Shown here: positions 42,200-53,449 of the stretch, in pieces
Position numbering within the stretch: position 1 is the first letter of the stretch
Layout of the letters: each line of letters opens with the position of its first letter
Source of the DNA: Candolleomyces eurysporus
Taxonomy: Eukaryota > Basidiomycota > Agaricomycetes > Agaricales > Psathyrellaceae
Assembly: GCA_027579435.1 (NCBI GenBank)
Contig: JANBPK010000815.1
Span: forward strand, 81,205 to 145,204
Direction of reading: 5' to 3'
Length of the DNA: 64,000 nucleotides
Notes under the pieces: generated by a model
Database searches by the model: none
Told to the model about the DNA's origin: nothing
The model's input: only the letters and a program-made list of their open reading frames with translations
Position numbers and translations under genes: made by a program

Positions 42200-42368
42200 C
42201 GATGCCCTCGTTCGGGGGTTACATAAGGCGTCGGGCAATGCCCGAGCACGACCGAGGCGACCGAAGTTCGACCCCTCCTTTTCTTCCTTGGTAAGAGCCC
42301 AGACTCTCACGATGGGAAGTCCTGTTTAGGACGTCGCTCAATCGGGAGAGGCTGGGAAAACCGAGACT
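42200..42368 (-). repeat. right terminal inverted repeat
   Basis: 169 bases, starting cgatgccctcgttcg and ending aaaaccgagact; reverse complement of 30,077-30,245. The next base begins the sequence cactagggg, which could be the CACTA start of a neighbouring element. Confidence 0.93.
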
Positions 42369-42800
42369 CACTAGGGGCAAGATGGCAATTCCTCACGGCA
42401 GATTTGGTATTTAATTTAATGAATATTTTTGATAAGTTTCCATGTTCAAATTAGTGGATAATGCATGACTATTTTTGAAAAAGATGCTATCAATTGCGGT
42501 AATGGTACCGGTAACAACCTTTTCAAAAATCTTCAGAAAAGCTCCATTCTTTGTCCATTCTCATATTTCACATCGAATCCGGATTCTCTTGTTCCGGATC
42601 CTGATGAACCCAAAAGGAATCTCGGGAATCATGGGTCCGGGATTTTAGGTCGAAAGTCCCAATGTGGAAGCAAAGAGGTGCCCGTTTCACTGACGTCACC
42701 GTCATTCCACCTCTTCCGTCGGCCACGACTGAAAATGGAACCGGTTAGCTTCCCCTTCAACAGCTTACAGATTATACCTATGGTGAGACACGATAAACCT
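42369..42800. other. AT-rich spacer, no gene
   Basis: Begins cactaggggcaag immediately after the TIR, then AT-rich sequence with short frames only. The N-terminal exon of the following F-box gene may lie near its 3' end but could not be fixed. Confidence 0.4.
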
Positions 42801-42802
42801 GT

Positions 42803-44575
42803 AGTACCCTTGCGACGATTGACTTTCTTGAGGAGACCGGGCAGATAGTAGAGACCACAGGCAACGAACTTTTCCCCGTCGAGGTTCTCGGCGAGATATA
42901 TTGTCACCTGGTTGACCCACGTCTTCGTCCATCCCCAAGCGTCCACATCCCCAATATCAGATCTTTTATTCGAGTGCTGTCAACTTGTCGCTTCTGGAAA
43001 CAAGCCGGGCTCCGCATCTCAGAAATCTGGGGGAGGATGCTCTGTGTCGATCTCCAGTCACCCCAAATCATAACAGAGTATCTTCGAAGGCCAGGCTCAC
43101 ACCCCATCAGCATAATCTCGGATGGACGTGCTCCTAGATCTGGCGGAGAACGACCGGCGCGACTTTGCTGGAAGATCATTCTTCAGCAAGTTCATCGGTG
43201 CGACTTTTTCTCTGTTTCCCTTCGAGGTCACTCTGCAATGTGGGATCCAGAGGACATTATTTCCGCTTTGTCTACCCCTGCGCCACTGCTTGAGTGCTTC
43301 ATCTTGATGGATGGCACATGGAACACCACTTTCAATATCCCCCCCAACCTTTCGACCTGCCTGCTCATTCTCAACTCTCCTAAACTGCAAACTTTCCGGA
43401 TTGGGGGAAGGTTCGCCTACGAACCGCGTTTTCATCCTTTCCTTGCTGCCACTTCCCACCCATCCCTGACCAGTGTCTCTATTTTTGGCGGCCCTGACTG
43501 TTTAACGTGGAGAGCAGATAGCTTTATCACCACACCTAACACCATCCCGCATTGGATTGAACGGATCGACCTAGTCGCCTCTTCCATTCAGTCGCTTTCT
43601 CTCATTGGCGTTATCACGGTTGGCACCATCCAGCACACGTACGACACGGGCCGTTGCGTCTTACCGCGACTCGAGAGCTTGGAGCTCGGTGGTCCCTTTT
43701 ACCCGATTACACAGCTTCTTCAGGCCCTCTCCATCCCCCCCACTTGCAGAATTATCCTGCTTGGTACAATGGTTGATTTTGGTGACCAAGGTGCACCGTC
43801 TCGCTATCTCAACCTATGGGATAGCGTCCGAAGGATCCTGCCATCGTCGTTTCCATTCACGACATGGTCAATCACAATGGGATGGGAGCTGAGTCTGAGG
43901 GGAGAAGATATCTTGGGTGTGGTCGGATTTCAAGTTACCATTTCTCTCACCACCGCACGAAATAGATGGCAAACGGCGATCTTTACGAACGCTTTCGTCC
44001 CATGGGCAAGTTCCGCACTTCGACAGTTGTCGGACGACCCACAGTGGTGGAACAAGCTCCGGGCGGCCACATCCTTGAAGATTCATTTCGACGACCTTCT
44101 GCAGCACTCCACTTTGGCCACCGGGTCGACAACCAATTTGCATTATTTCATCCAGCAATTTCCTTCGATTACCCGGCTCGAATTAGGTCGTTTCTTTCCC
44201 TGCCTGTACAAAATCGCAACGACACACTACCATGGCGAATCCGGCGAGGTTCACTATCCATTTCCTATTGTCACAACAATCGCACTTCTGACTTCCACAT
44301 TCCCTCGGCACACCGAAGCTCTGGATTTGTCGCTGCTCTGGGACTACCTCCTGGAGCGACAGTATAATACTGAGCTTCAAACCGTGGAAACGGTTATGGT
44401 GATCCATCCGAGTAACGACTGTTCCTTACTGAAGCAGGATTTCAGTCGTGAGGTGATCGTCAGTGTTAACCCGGTGGCCTCAGAACTGGTGTTTGAAACC
44501 GTGTTCCAGCACGGTGGACGATCAGCTGATGAGTGGGCTAGGTCGCAAATCCAACTTTACGAACGTGTTGAGTAG
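42803..44575 (+). CDS. F-box protein
   Basis: About 590 codons in one frame, ending at TAG 44573-44575. The F-box is near the start: LFPVEVLGEIYCHLVDP, then VLSTCRFWKQAGLRISEIWG. The rest is a long loosely repeated region rich in Leu, Ser and Thr (LESLELGGPFYPITQLLQAL, SITRLELGRFF) as in Agaricomycete F-box/LRR-like proteins, which recruit substrates to SCF ubiquitin ligases. The true start is uncertain. The frame is open from about 42,803, but no ATG in frame precedes the F-box, so a small upstream exon is probable. The gene shares no obvious sequence beyond family level with the F-box gene at 913-2736. It sits between two transposons. Confidence 0.7.
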   Translation, partial: STLATIDFLEETGQIVETTGNELFPVEVLGEIYCHLVDPRLRPSPSVHIPNIRSFIRVLSTCRFWKQAGLRISEIWGRMLCVDLQSPQIITEYLRRPGSHPISIISDGRAPRSGGERPARLCWKIILQQVHRCDFFSVSLRGHSAMWDPEDIISALSTPAPLLECFILMDGTWNTTFNIPPNLSTCLLILNSPKLQTFRIGGRFAYEPRFHPFLAATSHPSLTSVSIFGGPDCLTWRADSFITTPNTIPHWIERIDLVASSIQSLSLIGVITVGTIQHTYDTGRCVLPRLESLELGGPFYPITQLLQALSIPPTCRIILLGTMVDFGDQGAPSRYLNLWDSVRRILPSSFPFTTWSITMGWELSLRGEDILGVVGFQVTISLTTARNRWQTAIFTNAFVPWASSALRQLSDDPQWWNKLRAATSLKIHFDDLLQHSTLATGSTTNLHYFIQQFPSITRLELGRFFPCLYKIATTHYHGESGEVHYPFPIVTTIALLTSTFPRHTEALDLSLLWDYLLERQYNTELQTVETVMVIHPSNDCSLLKQDFSREVIVSVNPVASELVFETVFQHGGRSADEWARSQIQLYERVE

Positions 44576-44763
44576 AATGCTTTGATGTAATACTGAACCA
44601 TTTGATATACACCAATCCCGATTCCCGATGAGTGCCCGCTGCCAAAGTGTTAGGATGCAAAGGTGATCAATGTACGTACCAAACATTGGAGCTACTCGAA
44701 CGCCACTGGCCTGAGCTTCCTGACCAACATTAAATTTAGATCTTCCTCTCCCTGAATCGTCCA

Positions 44764-47700
44764 ATGCCGCCTGCGAGAAATCGAAATCGAAAGAAACCTG
44801 CAGAAACCTCTCTTTGTAGATGTCGCTCCCACTGCACCATACTGAACCCTGCCACTGGTCGATATGAAGGGAAGGGCGAGCTGGTAACGGCTAGTGCGCT
44901 ATCCAAACACAAACGAGACGATCGCATCGCAAATTTGCTAGCTCAACCTTCAGACGGCCCGGAAGACTCAGGGCAAATCGATTACCACCCTGAATTCGGC
45001 ACTGGGGACTGGCTGCGACTGATTGACGCAGAGCTGGATGCACAGCTAGAACTTCCAACCACCTCGCTTGACCGTCAACTCTGTTTCATCAACAGCCCAT
45101 CTGCCACAGGTACTTACGAACTTGGGTCAATGCAAATCCTGGGCCCCAACGTCGGGCGCTACGCTCTTTCCCTCAATCAACCAGTGAACAGGGCGTTCCT
45201 ACACGCCGAGAGTCGCGTGTTCGAGCTGTATCGTTTGCTTCAGACGTTCGAACCGGATGACGAAGTTTTAAATGCAATAGAAAAGGCAATAAATGCTCTC
45301 GGTAGCCTTGATCGCGAGAAGGAGATTCACTGGTCTCAACAAAGGACAAGATCACCATCGGACAAAGTAGTCTATAACACAGGTGACGCGAGACTCTTTC
45401 TGGCGNTTTTTTTAGTTCTCAACCGATCTCCTTCCTCCCTAGAACGGTTCTTCCACCACAAGCTACCAAAAGACCCAGTAATACTCGCAGCATCTGTCCT
45501 TTCCCTCCTGATGCACAACAAATACTTTACTCCCCGACGGGCGACGCAGGCACATCTCGCCGGGGTGCACGATATCCTGCTATGGACCAATCAATACAAT
45601 GGAGATAGTGAGACCATATTCAAACTTCTTCCAAAGGACCCACGTACCCTCTCTGCTCGCTTTCTCTTGGAACCAACAACTACAACATACATATGCTGTC
45701 CAGAATGCCACAAATTATATCCTTTCATTCCCAATGACCGCCCTGCTAATCCCCAAATCTGTGACTACCGCAAGACCCCAGCTAGTGAACCTTGCGGTGC
45801 AAAGTTGTGGAAGGAACGCGATTACGGTCCCTATGGAATTCGATCTTCGCCCGTGAAGAAATACGTTCACCAGGATCTCAAATCGTGGCTCGGACGTCTT
45901 TTATCTCGCCCCGGAATTGAAAATTTGCTGGAGAATCGGGCTGTGGATGCCAAGAGCGAAGTTGACGACATCTGGGGTGGAGAGGTGTTTCGAAATTTCA
46001 AAGATCGCGCTGGGAACCCATACTACCCAGGGCCAGATAATGAGCTTCGGCTGGCTTTCAGTCTTTCCGTGGACAGATTCGACCCCTACCAAAACAAAGT
46101 CGCAAAGCAATCAGCCGCTTCAACTGGGATTTGGATGGTCCTCCTAAACCTCCCTCCCCACTTGCGCTACTTGGAAGAAAACATATACGTTGCAGGCGTC
46201 ATACCCGGGCCTTCGAAACCTTCGAGCGACCAATTGAATCACTATATGGAGCTCATCGTTAGGGAAGCAAAGGAGTTCTGGGAGAACGGTGTTTTCTTCT
46301 CCCGAACCTTTGAACATCGACTAGGTCGATTAGCCCGCAGCATAATCGCTCCCCTTGTGTGCGACCTTCTCGGTGCACGGCAGGTCATTGGATACCCTGG
46401 AACCCTCACTGCCCACTACTTCTGCACTGCCTGTGACCTCGATCTCGACGACATTCACGTTATCGAGCCGAGTTTGTGGCCTGCCAAAGATATTGGGGAG
46501 ATACGGACGTTCGCTCAGTTATACCGGGACGCCCCCAATGAGAAGCTCCAGCAGTACATTTTTCAAGGCTCGGGATGGCGATGGAGTCCGCTCTTCGAAT
46601 TGGAGTATTGGGATCCGGTAAAATTCACGGCTATCGATTCGATGCATTCCCTCGATCTCAACCTCGTCAAGAATCACTGCCGCGTACTTTTCAAGATCGA
46701 TACCAAAAAGCCAAGCGGCGATGCATCTCGAACCCCAGCGTTGACGGTGGTCAAAAGGCTGAACGCTGACTCGGATTCGAGTGAGCTCTCCTCTCTTGAA
46801 CGCTGTCAGGGTGTCATATTCGACAATACACGGACCTTAGCCTACGACCTCCTAGGCTTCCACCGGTCTATACTATACACATTTTGCTTGGATTACGGCA
46901 TCAACAGGTTGGGAGGCAGCTCAGACGAGACCCTGGTTGGTACTCGATGGGTTCTTGCAAAGTACATCTATCGTTGGGTGAGTGTTTGATTGAGGATTTC
47001 AGCGAACATACTCAAGTTCTCAAACATCACTTGTAGCGACAGGAGCAAGAGAACGTTGGCCTCAAGGACTTTCTTCAACGATACCCGAAGCTCAGCACCC
47101 AAATGGAAGAGATGCTCGATGCCAGGAACTCCAACACTCCCGAGCGATCTGAGCCAGCGCCAAGCTCTACCGGTACCTCATCTGAAAGTGCGACGGGTAG
47201 ATCTCAACTTCCTAAACCAGCCGTCTTGCGGAAATTCGCCCATGGTTTGTTGAGTTTGGAATCAGCCGACTCGAGCGATGCAATGAAGCTATATCTCCGC
47301 CTCACTTCCCAGACACTGGAACATTTTTGCCACATCCTCGAAATTAACCCTATCCTACCCTCCCAACCCCAGCCCCAGCACCAGCCGCGGGCTAACAAGA
47401 AAAAGATGCTTTTCGAGCTGGTTGTGAGGCAGGTAATGTAAACCGGTTCTACGTAAACGTAAACTGATTCGTTAACGACGGTCAAAATAGATGCTTGAGT
47501 CCGAAGAGCTTCGAGACAAGCTCTTAGGACAGTATCCTGAAGAGGAGGGAGGGTTAAGCGGGTCAGCCTTTCTTGGAAAAGACGTGATGGAAGCAATCTG
47601 GTCCGATATGAAGGCCACTAGACTTCCCTCGTGGATCAGTCCCGTTCCGCATGACTGGGGATCAACAAGACGAGGCAAGCTCAGTGCTAACAATTGGCGC

Positions 47701-48886
47701 ATCATCGCTGTCATTCATCTTCCGATCACACTGATTCGACTCTACGGTCATACGGAGGGACGCAAGCGGGATCTACTCAGCAACTTCATGGAATTGGTCA
47801 AAGCAATACGCATTGCGACCATGAATGCCACAACTCAGCAGCAAATTGACCAATATAAAAGCCTCATTCTTCGTTATTCAGCCGGGGTCAAACAACTTTT
47901 CCCAGATTATGAAATTCTTCCAAGTCATCATATGTCGTTGCATATTGGCGATACCCTTCGTCATTTTGGACCCAAGCACTCTCATGATTCACCCCATTAT
48001 GAGCGCTACATTAACCTGTTCCATCGTATGAACAACAATCACAAGCTTGGTTGGTCATGTGTCTCTTTTACTCGGCCTGCTCACTGACTTTTCCATCCGA
48101 CCGGTATCAGGCGATCTCGAGGGGACGCTGTTGCGAACTTCTGTCCGGCATGCCAACATCATTGCAATGCTCAAGGACGACACGGGGCTACTGGAAACAG
48201 CGAGCAATCTGGTCCAACGTATGACAATGAACGATAAAGAAAGGCTTCGAGGCTTCCGCCTGGCCGAGATGTTTTCCCTGGATTCATCGCTCGAGGACGG
48301 CAACCGAAGGCATAGATCCGGCGAATTGGACGTCTTCTGTCACAATCTTCTGTGTTCTGTCTTACAAGCTCCGCCAACAGAGAGGAATGTCTCAGTTTCT
48401 CGCAGAGTTGTGTTTTTGGAGGCTATCACGCATCGAAATTCTGTCTATGCCGTGTGGAATTCGCTCAGGTACAAAGACAGTGCCATACTGTACATCGACC
48501 AAGAAGGCTCTCGGAACGCTGGCGTTATCCAGGAAATTTTCAAACTCGATCATCGGTATTCATCAGGGAAAGCCGTCGTCCTCCCTTTTGTCATATTACG
48601 CAAGTACAATCAAATGGCGGAGCAGGAAGATCCTTACCGGCAATATGGAATTGCTGGGGGGTTCTCTTGCGAGCTCGAGCTAACATCAACTATCGAAATC
48701 GTTGCAATCAGCCAGGTTCTTTGCCACGTTGCTGTGACTAGCTTTGCAGAACACAATTTCACCCACATCTTACCCATCAATCGTGTAAGTGGTTTGTTCA
48801 ACTTTTCGTCCGATGCTGACTAAATGGTGAATCAGGAACTGCTCTCGCTGGACCTTGAACTCGAGGAAACATTGGAGGAGCCGTAG
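44764..48886 (+). CDS. Tnp2-type transposase (CACTA/EnSpm-like)
   Basis: Exons 44764-46977, 47037-47432, 47491-48049, 48111-48784 and 48836-48886 give 1297 residues with no stop or shift. Cysteine clusters appear at the N-terminus (CRCRSHCTILNPATGRY) and at ICCPECHKLY. The family core is clear: VLLNLPPHLRY, VAGVIPGPSKPSSDQLNHYM, YFCTACDLDLDD, EYWDPVKFTAIDSMHSLDLN. A C-terminal block (PSHHMSLHIGDTLRHFGPKH ... MNNNHKLGDLEGT) is also typical. Such transposases cut and paste elements that begin CACTA and end TAGTG. I could not find the matching right end, so element limits are unknown; cactagggg at 42,369 is a candidate left end. The N at 45406 does not break the frame. The gene is probably still able to make protein. 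Confidence 0.85.
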
Positions 48887-49076
48887 ACTACACGCTCAGA
48901 CCTCAGAACAATGTACTTCATTGGATATTTTGGCCGGTTTAATAAATACATTCAGAGCAAGTTATCGAAAGCGAGGTGGAAAGCATTGCAAAGATAGCTT
49001 GGCATAGCAAAATAAATAACAACGAAAGCGACTGACGAGATGCGAACCATTGATTGGGTGATTGTAAAGACACCAT

Positions 49077-50239
49077 CTACACCCCACAAGATGCCAGAGT
49101 AACTTTGTACTCGTGAGGTTGGACGGGCACTTGCGCAATTGTGATTGCTGATGGAGTAGTTAAGATAGTCGCGCATGGAGGGAATTGAAGCACTATTTTG
49201 GCTTCTTTCACAACAAAATGTCCACCTGTTTCATAGTTGTAATCGCCCCCAGAAGTGGTAGCTCGCAGCCCAGTAGCAGCGAATACGGAAGGGGAGGACC
49301 CAGGGCCAAAGTCGTAGTGAAGATTCAGCCCCGTGGCTCCCGGAGCGGGTGGAACGGTGACCTGGGGTTGGATTGCGTATGACTCGAGGCACGCTGCAGT
49401 ACAAGGTCCCATTAGACAAGCAATGAGAGCTGCTACAACACNAAATACTTACTGGCTTGCCAGGTCTTGAGGGTTTTGATCGCTTCACTGCGGTGTAGCA
49501 TCGCTAAAGTGGTGCTGTCGTCCGAAAAGTGATGCAGCCGGTCGCAGATCTACAACACAAGCAATGAGTAAGGTGAGATGCGCCGTGACAGAGTGGTCAC
49601 CTTATTACAGCAAACATAACGCGCACGGCAAGTTGCTGCACCCGTATCAGGCGGGCACTCAGCGCTGCCGAGAAAGGTTTTGGCCTGCTTCAAGTCTTCA
49701 ACGAAAATTTGGTTGAGACCTGCTCGAACCAATGGTGGTGGGCATGGAATTGAAACCAGCAGAGTGTTACCGTCTAGGTCTTGGAATATGTGGGGAGAAC
49801 TGGTTTGCAGGGCTTGAGAGAAGGGTTACAAATGAGATGCAAATATGACTAGTGCTCACCCCTCGTACTCAACGAGCTGGTAACCTTCGCTGAGAAGCTC
49901 AGCCAAAGATTTAACACCAAAGTCGTGACCATTTAAATCGCCATCAGACGATTTCAGCGTGACCCTTGTTATTTTCGATGAGGTCCCCACGAGCGTATGA
50001 GCCAAGACGCTTAGATTCTGAGTGTCTTGAGGATTCAGGGCCAGTACGAAATTCCGAAACTTGTTTTCACTCAGATAGGATTGAAGAGCATAGGTTAATC
50101 GTGCCCGTGCAAAAGCGTTAAGAGCATCAGCACTGATCAAATCCTGGAGGTAGATGAGCAAGGAGCAACCGAACAAGCAGGGCTCATTACCATGTGTGGC
50201 TTCGACATGAGGGAGTGTTGAGAGCCGTGTCGGTCCCAT
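49077..50239 (-). CDS. TET/JBP-like 2OG-Fe(II) dioxygenase, degenerate
   Basis: About five exons: MGPTRLSTLPHVEATH, then DLISADALNAFARARLTY, and the C-terminal exon (49412-49077). That last exon reads LNLHYDFGPG, YNYETGGHFVVKEAKIVLQ, FPPCATILTTPSAIT and PVQPHEYKVTL. I read it as the JBP/TET-type dioxygenase block of Agaricomycetes (GGH..., FPP..TIL.PSA, then usually a distal His and a Tyr-Ser-Thr strand). The HxD motif may be His-Tyr-Asp. The distal His, normally in a THSN-like stretch, is absent (ITIAQ), and the usual C-terminal strand is cut short by the stop at 49077. It may therefore not oxidise 5-methylcytosine. Alternative: an unrelated small protein. Splice sites were read by eye. Confidence 0.5.
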
Positions 50240-50657
50240 TCATCATCAGATTGGCTGACGAAGTCCAGTCATGTGATCAGCCTCAAACATCAGTCTTGCA
50301 GTCCGTTAAAAGTTCAAGAGAAAAGTCATTGGAAGGAGAGACGATGTACAGCAATTGAAATCAACAGGAATACGGATCTCTCAATGTGGTGGGCTTATGC
50401 GTGCATGGAAAATCGCCAACGTGCAGGGCGGCATCTAAAGGTAAGGCCAACTGCAACATTCAGCATAATCTTACTCTTTTCGGGGGCCGGATATTATCTG
50501 AAGGCACGGCCGTCAATCGATTTTGCTTCTATCTTGCGTCGAACACCTGCACTCACCGTTTTCCCCATTGCTCAATTTTCCAATCATTTCAAAATACAGG
50601 GAATCAAAGTGGGTACGTCCTCGTCTCAGGAAATCCTCTTGGGTATCTATAGATGAA
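50240..50657. other. intergenic, no gene seen
   Basis: About 420 bases between two minus-strand genes, with no recognisable coding sequence. It presumably contains the promoter of the TET/JBP-like gene. Confidence 0.5.
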
Positions 50658-53449
50658 TTAAGCCGAGCGCACGCAAGTTGAGTGACGTTCAGATGGCCTA
50701 CCTCCATAATCATGGCATGAGGACACCTCCCGCCGCCTGACATGAAAGTCTGATGTATCTCCCATAAGCCAATCCAACCAGTCAGGCAGTGCAAGGAGAT
50801 GAGTCTCGTCGACGTCTCTCCACGTTGAATCCTTCTCGGTGCATGCGTCGAAAAGCTCCAGGGAGGTCAGTGATACAAGCTCCAGGCAGGCACGCAGCTG
50901 TGCCTTTAAGGCATTTGCGGTGCAGCCCGCCGTTCCATATTGATGACGGCCTTCGGCAACAACTTTGTATCCATATATTGAAGCGGCTAGGTAGGCGATC
51001 CAGTTCTTCCACAACGTATTGAAATCCACGATGCCCTCTTCATCCACGAAGGTATCAAGGGATGACCAATCCTCTGTCCTTTTGTTGGGACGAGATTTGC
51101 CATTGGAATGGGATTCGCCGCTCGGCTGGGGCTCACCATCTGGCTGGGACTCGCCGTTCGATTGGCCATGGGGCTCATCATTTGGCTGGGACTCGCCGCC
51201 CGACTGGGACTCACCATTTGTCTCGGACTCGCCGTTCGACTGGGGCTCACCGTTCGACTGGGACCTGCCATTAGGTTGAGATCCACAGTTCCCCTGCGTC
51301 TCGCTCCGCGATTCGGGTCGTCCGGTCCACTTCACAATATAGCTTTCTGTGAACCAATCTGCGAGAGTCAACGCCATTCCCCGAGAAGCACAGAATAATG
51401 TCCGTTCTTGAGGAGTGAGAATGTTTGCGTCGCACTGCTGGGGATCGGTGAGACCTGGCATGGGCACATACGTGGAAGGGTGGAGAGCATTCATGAAGAT
51501 ATTAAGGTGTATGAGGAAGAACAAGTCCAGTGCGGTTTCGAACGTATCCGGAAACGATACGTGCTCCATTAACCTTTCTAGAGGCAGGATGTGAATGTAG
51601 GCAACCGAGAATTTAGATAAATGGGCATACGAGAGTCGTTATTCTTCCCCCTAACGACGGAGTCGAAGGTGAAGAGCATCATTTCGCAAAGTAATCTCCG
51701 CGACTCCGGGTGGTGTGCAGGCACTAGCGGTTTGCTGAGAATGAACCCGTGGAGGAGACCAGAAAATACGTTTCTCAACTGCTTTGTGCAGTAAAAGTAC
51801 TCGCCCGAAATCACTGTTTGAGTTTTACAGTGTATGAGGAAGATGGTATTCGGCGGAATGAACACTCTGTTGGTTTGGTGAATCACAATTGGGAAGGGAA
51901 TAGTTTGTTAACAACTGACCTGTGGGAACCGGCCTTGACTGTATATCCCTCTGTTGTGCATCCAGGCACGCTGGGCCGACACCAAGACAGAGGATCCACC
52001 TCCAACTCACTGAGCCTTTCTCTGTTGATGTGTGAGAGAAAACGCATTGTCCATGGCTTCAACGAAGTTTCTACCAACGGTGGTTCTCGAGAAATGACCA
52101 CCCAAGCGGTCCCCATTTCTATCGTCAGGGTTGTTCCAAACCCATCGGGTGGCATACGCCAATACAGCGTTGCACTTGCCGTCCCAGACGCCACCCAACG
52201 CAATAATTGAGCCTCGGAGGAGCAGAAGTGGCGGAGGAATGACTTTCCAGACGCATAATATGGAGACATCGCAATGCACGCTGCCAGATCTGAAGAGTAC
52301 GAATTAAGTGAAACCCCGCAGGGCTTTACACGCCGTACGCATGGCAGAACCAGAACGATTTTGCCATTGAAAGACTCAGCAGCGGTTATGAAGTCTTCCA
52401 GAGTTCCCTTGGTGATGCTATCCTCCGTTTCTACGATGGAAATTGATTGGTCTATAGGGTAGACCAGTCAGTGACAATACAAGATGACAGATGGTATGGA
52501 CGGTACCGTGTAATAGAACACGACTCGAGAGGGACCCGATGTCCAGGATGACGTCCTTCAGGCGAGAAGGTTTTATACGGCCATGACGGGAGAGACAGAC
52601 CATTAAAACTCTGTCTTGCATTCTGGGTTGCAGTTCGGAGTACGTCCACGCAAGTTGATCGTACTCGTCTTCCCCTAATGAGTCGAAAATGGAGAGTTCA
52701 GGGCACGAGGCAAAGAATTTTGCATTTTCCTGCGTCGTTGATTGTATGCTGCGTAGTATCGAAACATAGGTTGGGTCCTGGATTGACTAAGCTTGAAAAT
52801 CGCTTGAATATCAAACGCGGCGTGGCTTACATGGGTGCAAGGGACCCAGTCTGGACTGTCCAGGTCAAGGTCAGCCACCTGTGCGCCGTCATCGGAATCC
52901 TCATGCATCGCCCAGGTCGCTAACTTGGGCTCAAAATGAGAAGCCTCTTCGTCCTGTTCGTCGTGATGAGTCTGGCATCCCTGGACAACTGCAGGAGGTA
53001 CTTACAAAAATAGGGCTATGCCTAGCTTGTATTTCCAACATGAATAGATCGTGCACTTCCGACTCGTCTGAAGTGAGACGTGGAGCACCGACCCGCAAGT
53101 GGCTCCAATTCACGTTGACAAGCTCGCAAGGGCCAGGTGTCTCTGCTACGCAAGTAGACGCCCGATGGTCCCACTCGTGCTCATGCTCCTGTTGGCTGTG
53201 TTCCAGGCGAGATGCCACTCCAACACGACTTTGATCCGGAGTGGTAGGGGGAGCTGAAGGTGGTGGCGGTGCCTGCACCTCCGCTACAAGCGTCCTTAGC
53301 GCCGAATTCAAGTTAAAATCTCGAGAGGAGTGCGTACCTTCCAAGGAATCCAGTTGATCGATCGATCTTAGTGTTCGTGCGTCAGAGCTCGAAGTTGGGG
53401 CTCCTACAGTAAGGGAAGTAAGCATCCTCCCCCGAGCTGAAATGACCAT
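50658..53449 (-). CDS. JmjC-fold protein of an Agaricomycete-expanded family, metal ligands apparently lost
   Basis: Multi-exon gene read from the ATG at 53449 (MVISARGRMLTSLTVG). It continues through exons near 52,920, 52,790 and 52,675-52,420 and the JmjC-like core at 52,279-51,600, and ends at about 50,658. Core blocks: ATLYWRMPPDGFGTTL aligns with the usual W-H-x-D-x-D-G-F-x-T segment, and HRVFIPPNTIFLIHCKTQT with the usual PPNTPHAV segment, followed by GEYFY. Here H-x-D is R-M-P and the distal His position is Phe, so Fe(II) binding looks impossible. After the core come a helical block (DLFFLIHLNIFMNALHP), a Ser-Asn-Gly-Glu repeat tract and a C-terminal helical block. Its start codon overlaps the stop of the upstream gene by a few bases (TTAATGG), so gene limits there are uncertain. 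Confidence 0.55.
51090..51290 (-). repeat. in-frame coding repeat (Ser-Asn-Gly-Glu-Ser-Gln-type units)
   Basis: About a dozen imperfect units of 12-24 bases, encoding SQSNGESQ-like units on the minus strand. They sit inside the JmjC-like gene between its core and its C-terminal block. The units vary but keep frame, which suggests slippage under coding constraint. Confidence 0.8.

Larger units (their letters stand above)
30077..42368. mobile_element. 12.3-kb element with 169-bp TIRs encoding helicase, DUF6589 protein, tyrosine recombinase and XPG-like nuclease
   Basis: Bounded by 169-base inverted repeats that I read as identical. Inside are four gene models: helicase (plus), DUF6589 (minus), tyrosine recombinase (plus) and XPG-like nuclease (plus). 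Three are open end to end after splicing; the DUF6589 gene has one in-frame TGA. No target-site duplication is visible: the left flank ends gatcacagt and the right flank begins cactaggggc. That fits a tyrosine recombinase, which need not make staggered cuts. Cryptons usually encode only the recombinase and lack long TIRs, so this arrangement is unusual. It lies between NLR copy B and an F-box gene. Inference: the four genes travel together. Confidence 0.7.

Noticed and set aside
30067..42378. Target-site duplication around the 12.3-kb element
   Set aside because: Flanks gatcacagt and cactaggggc share no convincing direct repeat; only a weak CAC match is present.
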